Origin: Bog-756 sp963713625
GTDB taxonomy: Bacteria > Actinomycetota > Acidimicrobiia > Acidimicrobiales > RAAP-2
DNA: 64,000 nucleotides
Reading direction: 5' to 3'
Assembly (NCBI GenBank): GCA_963713625.1
Contig: CAVQMN010000004.1
Coordinates: forward strand, 930,001-994,000
The position numbers and the translations under genes were made by a program. Positions 16,871 through 25,210 of the stretch are shown piece after piece; position 1 is the first letter of the stretch, and each line of letters starts with the position of its first letter. Under the pieces are notes generated by a model that was given only the letters and a program-made list of their open reading frames with translations, was not told the origin of the DNA and searched no databases.

Positions 16871-18625
16871 ATGGACATGAGCGAGACCTGGCCCCCTTCA
16901 ACAGGACCGGAGGATGCGGACAAGCCGGAAACGGCGGGTGCGGCCGACTCCCAGGCTGCGGCGGCGGGAGCGCCGATCCCGCTCGGACCGCCCGAGCCCG
17001 ACTACCGGCGCGAGTATCCGTACGCGGCCGGACCCGAGGGTGGTGTCGCCCCCCATCCGGACGGGTGGTACCGGCCCCAGCCTCCGGCGCCGCCCCAGCC
17101 TCAGCCTCCGTTCGGGAGCGGCCAGTACCCGACCGATCCCGGCATGGGCACCGGATCGCCCACCCCACCGGCCGGGACCTGGGCGTCGCCACCGCCTCCG
17201 GGGTGGGGTGTCGGACCGGCCGCGGGCGCGGCTCCCGGTGGATGGACCGGCGGGCCGGGCGCACCCACCCCGCCGTTCGGGGGCTGGGCCCCGCCTCCGG
17301 GCTACCCCCTTCCTCCTCAGCCCACAGCCTCCCCGACCAGGCGTACCGGTCTGGTGGTGACCATGGCCGGGATCCTGGCCATCGTGGCCGTCCTGGCCGG
17401 AGCGGGACTGGGTCACTTCATCTGGCCTTCCTCCACCACCGCGGCGGTCACCTCGCCGAATGTGATCAACCCCGGCAGCTCAGGCTCCTCGGGCAGCGGG
17501 GACTCCCCGTTCGGGGGATCGGGTTCTTCGGGAGGCGACTCGCCCTTCGGGGGGTCGGGTTCAACCGGCTCGGGGGGTTCTTCGACCGGCGCGGGCGCCC
17601 CGTCGGACATCTCCGCCATCGCGGCCAAGGTCGATCCGGAGCTCGTGGATATCAACACCAACTTGAGCTATGAGGACGAGCAGGCGGCCGGAACCGGCAT
17701 GGTCCTCACCTCGACGGGCGAGATCCTGACCAACAACCACGTCATCGACGGCGCCACCAGCATCAGCGTGACCGACGTCGGCAACGGCAAGACCTACTCG
17801 GCCAAAGTTGTCGGTTACGACCGGACCGGTGACGTGGCTGTGATCCAGTTGGTCGGGGCCAGCGGGTTGCGCACGGTGAACACCAGCGAGGGCACGGCAG
17901 CGGCCGGTCAGGCCGTGGTGGGCGTCGGGAACGCCGGGGGCACCGGCGGTACCCCGAGTGCAGCCGGTGGCTCGATCACCGCCATGAACCAGTCGATCAC
18001 CGCCAGTGACGACGGCGGCGGAAACTCGGAGAGCCTGTCGGGCCTCATCGAGACCAATGCCGGTATCCAGCCCGGGGACTCGGGTGGCTCGCTGGTGAAC
18101 ACGTCGGGCCAGGTGCTCGGCATGGACACCGCGGCATCGGTGGACTCGGGCTACGAGACATCGAGCCAGGGCTACGCCATTCCCATCGGCACGGCCCTCT
18201 CGATCGCCAAGAAGATCGAGGACGGTGACGCGTCGTCGACGGTGCACATCGGGGCGACCGGATTCCTCGGCGTGAGTGTCGAGGCTGCCAGCGGCGCCAG
18301 TGGTTCCGGTAGTGACGGCGGCTTCGGCGGCAGTGGCTTCGGAACCGGCAACACCGGAACCGGCAACACCGGAACCGGCAACGGCACGACAACCTCGGGT
18401 GCGGACGTCGAAGGGACGCTCTCCGGTTCTCCTGCCGCCAAGGCCGGGCTGGTCCAGGGTGATGTGATCACCTCGGTCAACGGCACCGCAGTCACGACGG
18501 CATCGGGTCTGAGCAACGCCCTGGAGCGTTACCACCCCGGCGACAGCGTCCAGCTGCAGTGGACCAACACCTCGGGCCAGACCCAGTCGGCCAGCGTGAC
18601 CCTGGAGAACGGACCGCCGGCCTAG
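16871..18625 (+). CDS. HtrA/DegP-like membrane-anchored serine protease with PDZ domain
   Basis: A 584-residue protein. Residues 1-158 are a cytoplasmic Pro/Gly-rich tail, about 159-184 is one membrane helix, 185-245 a Gly/Ser linker with two copies of DSPFGGSGS, 248-455 a trypsin-like domain, and 464-580 a PDZ domain. The triad is visible: His290 (NNHVI), Asp321 (TGDVAVI) and Ser404 (GDSGGS). The PDZ domain contains a Gly-rich insertion (about 472-510) with GTGNT repeats. The catalytic domain faces outward, as in actinobacterial PepD/HtrA-type envelope quality-control proteases. AGAAGG precedes the ATG. Confidence 0.93.
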   Translation: MDMSETWPPSTGPEDADKPETAGAADSQAAAAGAPIPLGPPEPDYRREYPYAAGPEGGVAPHPDGWYRPQPPAPPQPQPPFGSGQYPTDPGMGTGSPTPPAGTWASPPPPGWGVGPAAGAAPGGWTGGPGAPTPPFGGWAPPPGYPLPPQPTASPTRRTGLVVTMAGILAIVAVLAGAGLGHFIWPSSTTAAVTSPNVINPGSSGSSGSGDSPFGGSGSSGGDSPFGGSGSTGSGGSSTGAGAPSDISAIAAKVDPELVDINTNLSYEDEQAAGTGMVLTSTGEILTNNHVIDGATSISVTDVGNGKTYSAKVVGYDRTGDVAVIQLVGASGLRTVNTSEGTAAAGQAVVGVGNAGGTGGTPSAAGGSITAMNQSITASDDGGGNSESLSGLIETNAGIQPGDSGGSLVNTSGQVLGMDTAASVDSGYETSSQGYAIPIGTALSIAKKIEDGDASSTVHIGATGFLGVSVEAASGASGSGSDGGFGGSGFGTGNTGTGNTGTGNGTTTSGADVEGTLSGSPAAKAGLVQGDVITSVNGTAVTTASGLSNALERYHPGDSVQLQWTNTSGQTQSASVTLENGPPA

Positions 18626-18644
18626 CCGCCGGCTCCGGGGGAGG

Positions 18645-19250
18645 TCAGCTCCAGTCCTCCACCAGCTCCGAGCCCGAGGGGCGGAAGACCGGTATCGCCC
18701 CGAGGGCCCGGACCTTCGCGGCATCGGACCCGAGGGCGGTGCGCCAGCCGGATCCCTCGGTGACCAGGGCGCCGATGGCCACCGGCTCGGCTCCGGCCCG
18801 CCGGACCAGCTTCAGGGCGGCCAGCGTCGAGGCCCCGGTGGAGATCACATCGTCGACCACCGCGACCCGCCGGGAACGCAGGGCCGGGACCCGGGCCGGA
18901 TCCAGGCGGAGGGTCTGGTTCGGACCGGTGGTGATGGACCGGACCGGCTCGACCAGTGAGTCACCGAGGTGGGTCTTCGGGGTCTTGTGGAGGATGACAT
19001 AGTCGTCGAGTCCGAGGTGTCTCGTGACCTCGATGGCCAGCGGGATGCCCATGGTGGCTACGGATACCACCAGCTCGGGTTCGAACGGCCGCAGCTCGGC
19101 CGCCAGTTCCCGTCCGGCGGTGTCGGCGAAGGCCACGCCGTGGTCCACACAGATGAGCAGCGCGATGGTGAGGTCGGCGGAGAGAGGCACCAGCGGAAGG
19201 GCGAGCGTCTGGGAGCCGACCGTGGTCCGGTAGGTGCGGGTGTCATCCAT
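18645..19250 (-). CDS. Adenine-phosphoribosyltransferase-like protein
   Basis: About 201 residues with a type I phosphoribosyltransferase fold. The PRPP-binding motif VAVVDDVISTGAS is at residues 129-141 with Asp133/Asp134, and VVSVATMGIPLA precedes it as the pyrophosphate loop region. The base (adenine, xanthine or another) cannot be fixed, so no symbol is given. The ATG at 19250 is chosen over one 36 nt upstream because the N-terminus then has the normal family length. The gene converges on htrA; a GCCGGC inverted repeat (18616-18621/18628-18633) lies between them. Confidence 0.85.
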   Translation of the reverse strand: MDDTRTYRTTVGSQTLALPLVPLSADLTIALLICVDHGVAFADTAGRELAAELRPFEPELVVSVATMGIPLAIEVTRHLGLDDYVILHKTPKTHLGDSLVEPVRSITTGPNQTLRLDPARVPALRSRRVAVVDDVISTGASTLAALKLVRRAGAEPVAIGALVTEGSGWRTALGSDAAKVRALGAIPVFRPSGSELVEDWS

Positions 19251-19350
19251 GCTCGAGACTCTCGCCGGAGCCCCGCACCTTCGCAAATGGACCGGTCCCG
19301 TGTGCGTCGTCGGCTGGGGCGCGACCTCGGGTCGGAGCCATCCCGCCCGG

Positions 19351-19356
19351 TAGGCT
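19351..19356 (+). promoter_or_regulatory. Possible leaderless-type -10 hexamer of the TetR-like gene
   Basis: TAGGCT ends 8 nt before an in-frame GTG at 19365. Confidence 0.35.
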
Positions 19357-19364
19357 CAGGGCCA

Positions 19365-20222
19365 GTGCCGGTCACCGGCCGGACGACGGGGATGTCTTCG
19401 ATGGCCGAGAAACGTCAACCCAGGCAGAGCCGGGAAGCCCTGCGGGAGTTGTTGCTGGGCACGGGCCGGGCCATTCTGATCGAAGAGGGACTCGGGGTCC
19501 GGACCGACACGCTCACCTTCAAACGTGTCTTCGAGCGGATCGAGGGAGACACCGGACTGCGGCTCTCCAACGCCTCGATCATCCGCCGCGTCTGGGACAA
19601 CCAGGCCGACTACCAGGCCGACGTCCTCGCCTCCATCGCCGCGGCCGAAGGGGTCGGGGAGTTCGAGAACACGATGGAGGCGCTCGTGCCCCTCATCCAG
19701 GGTCTGGATCTGTCCACGCCCGAAGGCCGGGTCCGGTCGCTGCGCGAGGTGTGCCGTGTCGGTGGTGGGGTCAACATTCTCATGCTCCTGGAATCACCGC
19801 ACTGGTCACTGTGGGTCGCCGTGTGGTCGATGGCCACGGCGGACGTCCCACCCGACGAGCAGAGCGCCCTCTACCAACAGCGGATCCGGGCGGCGCTGCT
19901 CGAGGGATACACCGGGTTCACCCAGCTGTGGGCGGATGCCTACCGGGCGCTCGCCGACCTCTTGGGCATGCGGGTCAAGCCCCCGCTGACCTTCCGCCAG
20001 CTTTCGGTGGCCGTGGGAGCGCTGGTCGAAGGGTGCTCCCTCCGACAGCGGGTGGACGAGGAGATGGAAGGAATCCTCCGGCCCACCGGTCCGGGGGGCG
20101 AAGACCAGGAGTGGACACTGTTCGCCATCGGACTGGATGCCCTGGTGGGGACGTTCCTCGAACTCGATCCCGACTGGGCCCCGCCTCAGGCCGCGCCCGA
20201 CGTGGTCAGCTCGGCCGACTGA
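19365..20222 (+). CDS. TetR-like transcriptional regulator
   Basis: Up to 285 residues from GTG 19365 (leaderless signature) or 276 from ATG 19392. The N-terminal 70 residues resemble a divergent TetR DNA-binding domain (REALRELLLGTGRAILIEEG, then LSNASIIRRVWDNQADYQADVL as recognition and following helices). An insertion between helix 1 and the recognition helix makes it unlike standard TetR. The C-terminus is helical. It converges on the acyl-CoA ligase gene with a 13-bp gap. The regulatory target is unknown. Confidence 0.75.
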   Translation: MPVTGRTTGMSSMAEKRQPRQSREALRELLLGTGRAILIEEGLGVRTDTLTFKRVFERIEGDTGLRLSNASIIRRVWDNQADYQADVLASIAAAEGVGEFENTMEALVPLIQGLDLSTPEGRVRSLREVCRVGGGVNILMLLESPHWSLWVAVWSMATADVPPDEQSALYQQRIRAALLEGYTGFTQLWADAYRALADLLGMRVKPPLTFRQLSVAVGALVEGCSLRQRVDEEMEGILRPTGPGGEDQEWTLFAIGLDALVGTFLELDPDWAPPQAAPDVVSSAD

Positions 20223-20235
20223 CCGTCGGCCGGGA

Positions 20236-21702
20236 TCACGAGCGCGTCCGGCCGATGGCCGGCGCGTCCCGGAGGAGGTCACGGAGGGCGGGCCGGTTGA
20301 GCTTCCCGAGCACGCTGATGGGGAGCTCGTCGGCGAACTCGAGGTACTCGGGCACCTTGAAGGTGGCCAGCTGCTCGGCGCAGTAGCCGGCGAGCGTCTC
20401 GGCCGACACCGGTTCGGCCACCACGACCACGGCGCCGACCCGCTCGCCCAGCTCGACATCGGGCAGGCCCACCACGCCGACATCGAGAACGCTCGGGTGG
20501 GTGCGGAGCACCTCTTCGACCTCGACCGGACCGAACTTCTCGCCGCCCCGGTTGATGGTGTCGGAGAGCCGTCCCGACGGGTACAGGTAACCGTCGGCGT
20601 CCTGCCATCCGGTATCGCCGGTATGGAGCCACTCGGCCGTGGTGTTCTGGTGGGCCCGGACCACGAGTTCACCGATGCTGCCCGGTGCCACCGGCTCGCC
20701 TGACACCGGGTCGACGATCTTGACGTCGACGCCGGCCAGCGGTCGGCCCACCGAGTTGAGGCGGTCACCCTGCCGGTGGTCCTCAGGGGTCAGGGCCGCG
20801 TACGCCCCGAGCGTCTCGGTCTGGCCGAAGGTGTTGGAGAAGTCGACGTCGGGCAGGGCGGCGACCGCCCGGCGGATGAGGTCCACCGGGGCGGCGGCCG
20901 CGCCGTAGCTGAGTGACCGGAGCGAACCGAGATCGGTGGTGGAGAAGTTCGGGTGGTCGAGGATCCGGCGCAGCATCGTCGGCACCACGAACGTCTGGGT
21001 GACGCGGTGGCGCTCCACCAGGGCCAGCCACAGCCCGGCGTCGAACTTGGGCATCAGGACCAGCTGCTTGCCCTGGTGCAGCGAGATGAACAGGCCGAGC
21101 GTCCCGGCGATATGGAAGATGGGAGCCGACATCATGTCGACGATCTGGGGCCCATCGGGATCGATGGGCTTGGAGTAGTAGGCCAGACGGTCGGAGACGA
21201 CACTGTGGCTGATGGAGATGGGTTTGGGGAGACCGGTGGTACCGCTGGTGAACAGCACCAGGGCGGTGTCCTCGGCGTCCCCCACCGCGGCGGCCCCGAC
21301 GCCGTTCGCACCGTCGGCCGCGGCGACTTCCTCCTCGGTCAGGACCGGACCGGCAATGACCGAACGGAGCCCCTCGGCGAACTGGGCCCCGGCCACTCCC
21401 ACCCGCGCCCCCACCAGTTCGGCCAACTGTCCGAGTTCGCCCGGGGTCAGGTAGGCATTCATCTGGGCGGTCGCCGCTCCGAGCCGCGCCGCGGCGTAGA
21501 TGGTCGCGACCGACAGTGCGCTTCCCAAATTGACCAGGGCCACCCGGTCGCCGGGGCCCACCCCCGCGTCGGCCAGGGCCGAACAGACCTGGCGGATGGT
21601 GGCCTCGAGGTCGCGGTAGGTGTACTCCCTCCCGTCCACGACCAGTGCCACTCGGTCGGGGACGCTCGCCCAGGCGACGTCGGTGGCGTGGCCGACGTTC
21701 AT
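20236..21702 (-). CDS. AMP-dependent acyl-CoA synthetase/ligase
   Basis: About 488 residues of the ANL adenylate-forming family, activating a carboxylate as acyl-AMP and then acyl-CoA. The ATP-binding loop is LVLFTSGTTGLPKP, the adenine segment YGAAAAP is followed by NTFGQTE, the hinge motif is LYPSGRLSD, and the C-terminal catalytic Lys is in LGKLNRPALRD. The ATG at 21702 is used; a GTG at 21714 would add four residues. It follows the solute-binding lipoprotein by about 57 bp on the same strand, which suggests import and activation of a carboxylic acid. Confidence 0.92.
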   Translation of the reverse strand: MNVGHATDVAWASVPDRVALVVDGREYTYRDLEATIRQVCSALADAGVGPGDRVALVNLGSALSVATIYAAARLGAATAQMNAYLTPGELGQLAELVGARVGVAGAQFAEGLRSVIAGPVLTEEEVAAADGANGVGAAAVGDAEDTALVLFTSGTTGLPKPISISHSVVSDRLAYYSKPIDPDGPQIVDMMSAPIFHIAGTLGLFISLHQGKQLVLMPKFDAGLWLALVERHRVTQTFVVPTMLRRILDHPNFSTTDLGSLRSLSYGAAAAPVDLIRRAVAALPDVDFSNTFGQTETLGAYAALTPEDHRQGDRLNSVGRPLAGVDVKIVDPVSGEPVAPGSIGELVVRAHQNTTAEWLHTGDTGWQDADGYLYPSGRLSDTINRGGEKFGPVEVEEVLRTHPSVLDVGVVGLPDVELGERVGAVVVVAEPVSAETLAGYCAEQLATFKVPEYLEFADELPISVLGKLNRPALRDLLRDAPAIGRTRS

Positions 21703-21759
21703 CGGGGACGCCACCCGAATCGGGGCCGGGGAGCCCCGGCTGACATGCTCATGGACCGA

Positions 21760-23283
21760 TCAACCGGTCGGAAGCGGTTCGAAGGGACTGAGGGTGACCC
21801 AGCAGGTTCCCTGGGTCTTGCCCTGCGAGGTCAGCTGGCACTGGGAGGAGGGCGGGACGTTGTTCCGCAGTTTCACGATCTTGTACTCGGTCGGTCCGTA
21901 GCGCTTGTCGGGGCCGAAGCTGAGGATCGGGGTGGAGGTGCCGGGGAAGTTGGTGATCTTCGACATGGCGGTGACGAAGGTACGCCGGTTGAGATCGGAG
22001 CCGGCCGCCCGCGCCGCCTTGGTGAACAGGGTGATCGCCTGGCACCACCCCACCACCGGGCCCTGCTGTTCGAGGTAGTCGGTCGTGTCACCCTGGGGGA
22101 TCTGGGGGTACGCCTTGTGCCAGGGCGTCCAGCAGGCCTCCACTCCCGCGTCGTAGCCGCGCGGACCCGTGTAGTTGGACGGGGTCGTGCCCCCTCCGAG
22201 CGTTTGGGTGGTGAGGCCCTCCTGACCGTCGAGCGCCTTCTCGTAGGGGATCGGGATCAGGCCCAGGGCCGACTCGATGCTCTCCTCGTAGTCGCTGAGG
22301 AGGAGCCTCGGGTACCACTGCTGCTGGGTCTCGGCCTGGAGCACGGGATAGAACACGTTGAAGGGGATGAGAGGGATGATCGACGTGATGCCGGCGCTTC
22401 TCAGCTGCTGGACGACCAGTGGAGCCTGGGCGTCGGTGGTGGCGGTGTCGTTCGGATCGGCGTCGATGGTCTTGACCGTGGCGGTGATGCCGGCATTGCG
22501 CAGGTCGGGGATGAGGTAGCTGTTGAGGGCCAGCTGGTCCGAAGCCCGGTTTCCGGCGATGACCCCGACCTTGGTCGTCCCCCCGAGCAGGTGGGCGCTC
22601 AGTCCCCAGTTCACGACGGCCTGGAGGATGGTGGCCTGGTCCGGTCCGGTCCACCAGAGATAGGGCGAGCCCTCGTTCGTCCAGTTGGTCACGGTGGACC
22701 AGGCGCCGATGAAGGGGGTATGCCCTTCCTGGGTGATGCAGAGCTGATCGTCCCCCGTCCAGTCGCCGAGCCCGTCCAGGACGGCGAAAGCCGCGGGCGA
22801 GCCCTCGGTCCAGGTCTTGCACAGGGCCCGCATCTGGCTCTCGTTGGTCGGGTCGAAGGTGGTGATGATGGGGTTGATCTTGCGGCCGTTGATCCCCCCC
22901 GATTCGTTGACCTGCTTGACATAGAAGTTGATGGCCTTGGTCTGTTCACCGAACTCTGCGTCCTGGGCGAAGCCCTCCTGGCCGGCCAGCGAATTGAGGG
23001 AGACCACCGGGAAGACCACATTGATCATGCCGTTGGCGATCCCCCGGGTCGAGGTGCTGGCCGAGCTGACCGGGCTCGGAGCGGGGGCCGAGGAGCCGCC
23101 CGTCGACGCCGCGGTCGTGGCGGTGGAACTCGAAGGGGACGACGACCCACATGCCGCCGCTCCGACCAGGACGAGGGCCACGACGGCCAGCGCCGCCACC
23201 GGGGCCGAGCGGACCCGTCGGGTCACGGGTCCCAATGATGGGGCCAGCTCGCTCCGTGGGCTCCGTCCGCTCCTCGCACCCAT
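21760..23283 (-). CDS. ABC transporter solute-binding lipoprotein, branched-chain amino-acid type
   Basis: About 507 residues. The signal sequence is followed by a lipobox (VGAAAC) and a Ser/Thr-rich linker, then a type I periplasmic-binding-like receptor (NVVFPVVSLNSLAGQ; INFYVKQVNESGGINGRKI; VGVIAGN). No permease or ATPase genes are adjacent, so it relies on components encoded elsewhere. The ATG at 23283 has AAGGAG 8 nt upstream; an ATG 36 nt earlier lacks this. The ligase downstream on the same strand hints at an organic-acid ligand rather than an amino acid. Confidence 0.88.
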   Translation of the reverse strand: MGARSGRSPRSELAPSLGPVTRRVRSAPVAALAVVALVLVGAAACGSSSPSSSTATTAASTGGSSAPAPSPVSSASTSTRGIANGMINVVFPVVSLNSLAGQEGFAQDAEFGEQTKAINFYVKQVNESGGINGRKINPIITTFDPTNESQMRALCKTWTEGSPAAFAVLDGLGDWTGDDQLCITQEGHTPFIGAWSTVTNWTNEGSPYLWWTGPDQATILQAVVNWGLSAHLLGGTTKVGVIAGNRASDQLALNSYLIPDLRNAGITATVKTIDADPNDTATTDAQAPLVVQQLRSAGITSIIPLIPFNVFYPVLQAETQQQWYPRLLLSDYEESIESALGLIPIPYEKALDGQEGLTTQTLGGGTTPSNYTGPRGYDAGVEACWTPWHKAYPQIPQGDTTDYLEQQGPVVGWCQAITLFTKAARAAGSDLNRRTFVTAMSKITNFPGTSTPILSFGPDKRYGPTEYKIVKLRNNVPPSSQCQLTSQGKTQGTCWVTLSPFEPLPTG

Positions 23284-23619
23284 CCGCGTCGCTCCTTGTC
23301 GGCCGCGTCCGTCGGCCACGTCTGTGCAGGCATCGGTGGCCCGTCCGGCAGGTCACAACCCTATTGAGTCGGTAGGAGACCGACAACCCGGGCTGACGAC
23401 CGAGGACCGCCCGATCATGTGAAGCCACCGGCCCTGAAAGTCCCGAGCGCCCTAGGGTACTGAAAACACTGTCGATGTGCTGTGGGCCCGCCGTGATCGG
23501 GGGAAGGCGGGCGTTGGTCGGGCGGTGGTCGGGTGAGGGCCCGGTCCATCGGCGCCGGTGCGTTGGGCAACGGTGCGTTGTGCCCCAGTCCATGGAAGGC
23601 CGAGTCGGGAAGGTGTGAG
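23284..23619. other. Divergent intergenic region, solute-binding protein / cutA
   Basis: No gene is supported in these 336 bp. A less GC-rich patch near 23445-23475 (CCTAGGGTACTGAAAACACT) is the likely promoter zone for cutA. The rest consists of GC-rich runs with several GGTCGGG-type direct repeats. Confidence 0.4.
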
Positions 23620-23940
23620 TTGGGACATGTCCAGGTGCAGTTCGCCATCGATGACCCGGAACGGGCCGATGCCATTGTCGAGTCACTCCTGGCCCGCCGG
23701 CTGGTGGCCTGTGGCCAGCGGATGGGCCCGGTCTCCAGCCGCTACTGGTGGAACGGCTCGCTGGAGCAGGCCCGGGAGTGGCTGGTCCTGCTCAAGACCC
23801 GGTCCGAGCTCACCTCCCGTGTCATTGATGCCATCGTCGCCGACCATCCCTACGAGACGCCGGAAGTGGTGGCGCTGGCCGTCGGCCAGGGCGCTCGCGG
23901 CTATCTCGAATGGATCGATGCGGTGACGGCGGTCCCGTGA
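23620..23940 (+). CDS. cutA: CutA-family divalent-ion tolerance protein
   Basis: About 106 residues. The alpha/beta ferredoxin-like CutA pattern is clear: VQVQFAIDDPERADAIVESLLARRLVACGQ, then SRYWWNGSLEQAREWLVLLKTR, then HPYETPEVVALAV. CutA forms trimers and has been linked to metal tolerance, though its biochemical role is unsettled. The start is inferred as TTG at 23620, with GAAGG upstream, because it gives the standard length and N-terminus; an in-frame ATG at 23533 would add 29 non-family residues. The glycosylase-like gene follows 36 bp later on the same strand. Confidence 0.88.
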   Translation: MGHVQVQFAIDDPERADAIVESLLARRLVACGQRMGPVSSRYWWNGSLEQAREWLVLLKTRSELTSRVIDAIVADHPYETPEVVALAVGQGARGYLEWIDAVTAVP

Positions 23941-23976
23941 GGCCGGGATGACCGGCACCTCCCGTTCACGAAGGCG

Positions 23977-24642
23977 ATGAACGAGGACAGCACCACCGAG
24001 GTCGCCGAGGTCGCCGAGGTCGTCGACCGGCTCGGACGGATCAGGGTCGCCGGCGCACTCAACATCTACGACGAAGCCGACTGCGTCGGGTGGGGCGACG
24101 AGCCCGGATGGGCCACGGAACGCAGGCGGGCTCTTTGGGACCATCTCGCCTCCCGCTGGTCCGCCCGCGCCGTCCTCGTCGGAGAGGCCCCCGGCAAGAA
24201 CGGGGCTCGATGGTGCGGCGTGCCCTTCACCTCGTGTCGCCAACTCTGGGGCCGGGGGCCGACCGAGCCCACCGCCACCGTGGTGCAGCGCGTGCTCTCC
24301 CAACTGGGATGCGAGCAGGAGGTCCTGCTCTGGAACAGTTCGATGCTCTTCGCTCCCGGCAACCGGGACCCGCGGCCGGTGGAGATGGAGGCCTGTGCTC
24401 GGGTGCTCGAGATGGTCTGCCGGGGGCGGGAGGTCTTCGCCGTCGGCCGATTCGCGCAGGTGGCCACGGGCGCTCCCTATATCCGCCATCCGTCCCACGG
24501 GGGGGCGAAGCGGTTCGCCGACGGGGTGCGGGTCGCGCTCCGCTCCCCGCCGGGGACCGACGTCCGGCGAGCGCTGGGCCGCCTCGACGCTTCCCGGTTG
24601 CCGCCCTCGACCGGCGGTCCGCCGCCGGGGGCCGACGTCTGA
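23977..24642 (+). CDS. Uracil-DNA-glycosylase-superfamily-like protein
   Basis: A 221-residue protein with motifs resembling the UDG fold: VLVGEAPGKNGARWCGVPF corresponds to the G-E-x-P-G catalytic-loop region of families 4 and 5, LLWNSSMLF to the following strand, AVGRFAQ to the core, and RHPSHGGAKRF to the His-containing DNA-binding loop. A short acidic N-terminus contains three near-identical VAEV repeats. It may excise uracil or other damaged bases, but it is divergent and a nuclease-like or non-catalytic role is possible. It follows cutA closely on the same strand. Confidence 0.7.
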   Translation: MNEDSTTEVAEVAEVVDRLGRIRVAGALNIYDEADCVGWGDEPGWATERRRALWDHLASRWSARAVLVGEAPGKNGARWCGVPFTSCRQLWGRGPTEPTATVVQRVLSQLGCEQEVLLWNSSMLFAPGNRDPRPVEMEACARVLEMVCRGREVFAVGRFAQVATGAPYIRHPSHGGAKRFADGVRVALRSPPGTDVRRALGRLDASRLPPSTGGPPPGADV

Positions 24643-24659
24643 GGATCCGGCCTCGGCCG

Positions 24660-24665
24660 TACACT
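24660..24665 (+). promoter_or_regulatory. Leaderless-type -10 hexamer of the 24673 gene
   Basis: TACACT ends 7 nt before the GTG at 24673. Confidence 0.5.
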
Positions 24666-24672
24666 GCAATCT

Positions 24673-25122
24673 GTGTTCTATTACGGCCATGGCTCGTGGA
24701 TCGTCCTGGTGATCTTCGTCGGCATGTTCGTGCTCCGCATGGTGTCCTCCCAGCGCCGCCGAGGTGGACGGGGTGGCCCACGGGGCTCCGGCAACTTCTT
24801 TACCGGACCGGGACGGTTCGGTCCGCCGCCGGGGGGTGGCCTGCCCGGAGGCGGTCCCCCGCCGGGAAGTGGACCACGGGCAGCTGGATCTCCGGGAAGT
24901 GGGTTGTCCGGCGGTCCCCCGCCGGGGATCCCGACCACGGTGCCCCGGCCCGGCGTGGAAACCACGCGCACCGGTACCGCCCCGGGGTGGTTCGCCGATC
25001 CCTTCTTCAAGCATGAGCAGCGCTACTGGTCGGGGACGGAGTGGACCGAGCATGTCACCGACAACGGTGCTCCGGGGACGGATCCGCCACCGCCTGATCC
25101 CGGCCCGCGTCGCCCGGGCTGA
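24673..25122 (+). CDS. Small membrane protein with C-terminal DUF2510-like motif
   Basis: A 149-residue protein: an N-terminal membrane helix (residues 8-23, SWIVLVIFVGMFVLRM), a long Gly/Pro-rich linker (30-100), and a C-terminal motif GWFADPFFKHEQRYWSG followed by W-T-E-H. This matches the DUF2510 pattern (G-W-x-x-D-P plus R-x-W-x-G-x-x-W-T), common in actinobacterial membrane proteins. Its function is unknown. The GTG start is supported by a TANNNT hexamer 7 nt upstream. The GH4 gene follows 88 bp downstream. Confidence 0.75.
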   Translation: MFYYGHGSWIVLVIFVGMFVLRMVSSQRRRGGRGGPRGSGNFFTGPGRFGPPPGGGLPGGGPPPGSGPRAAGSPGSGLSGGPPPGIPTTVPRPGVETTRTGTAPGWFADPFFKHEQRYWSGTEWTEHVTDNGAPGTDPPPPDPGPRRPG

Positions 25123-25210
25123 TCCCCCACCGTTTCGGAGACTCGGCCCAGCCAGCACACAACTGAGCCGTCCCGGTACTATCGGACAGGCTCAAGGATC
25201 GGGGAACGGC

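Noticed and set aside
18616..18633. GCCGGC inverted repeat between htrA and the phosphoribosyltransferase gene
   Set aside because: Only 6 bp, spans the htrA stop codon and has no T-tract; too weak to call a terminator.
20953..23238. 761-codon plus-strand open frame
   Set aside because: Lies opposite the ligase and solute-binding lipoprotein genes, which have clear family motifs; a high-GC antisense frame.
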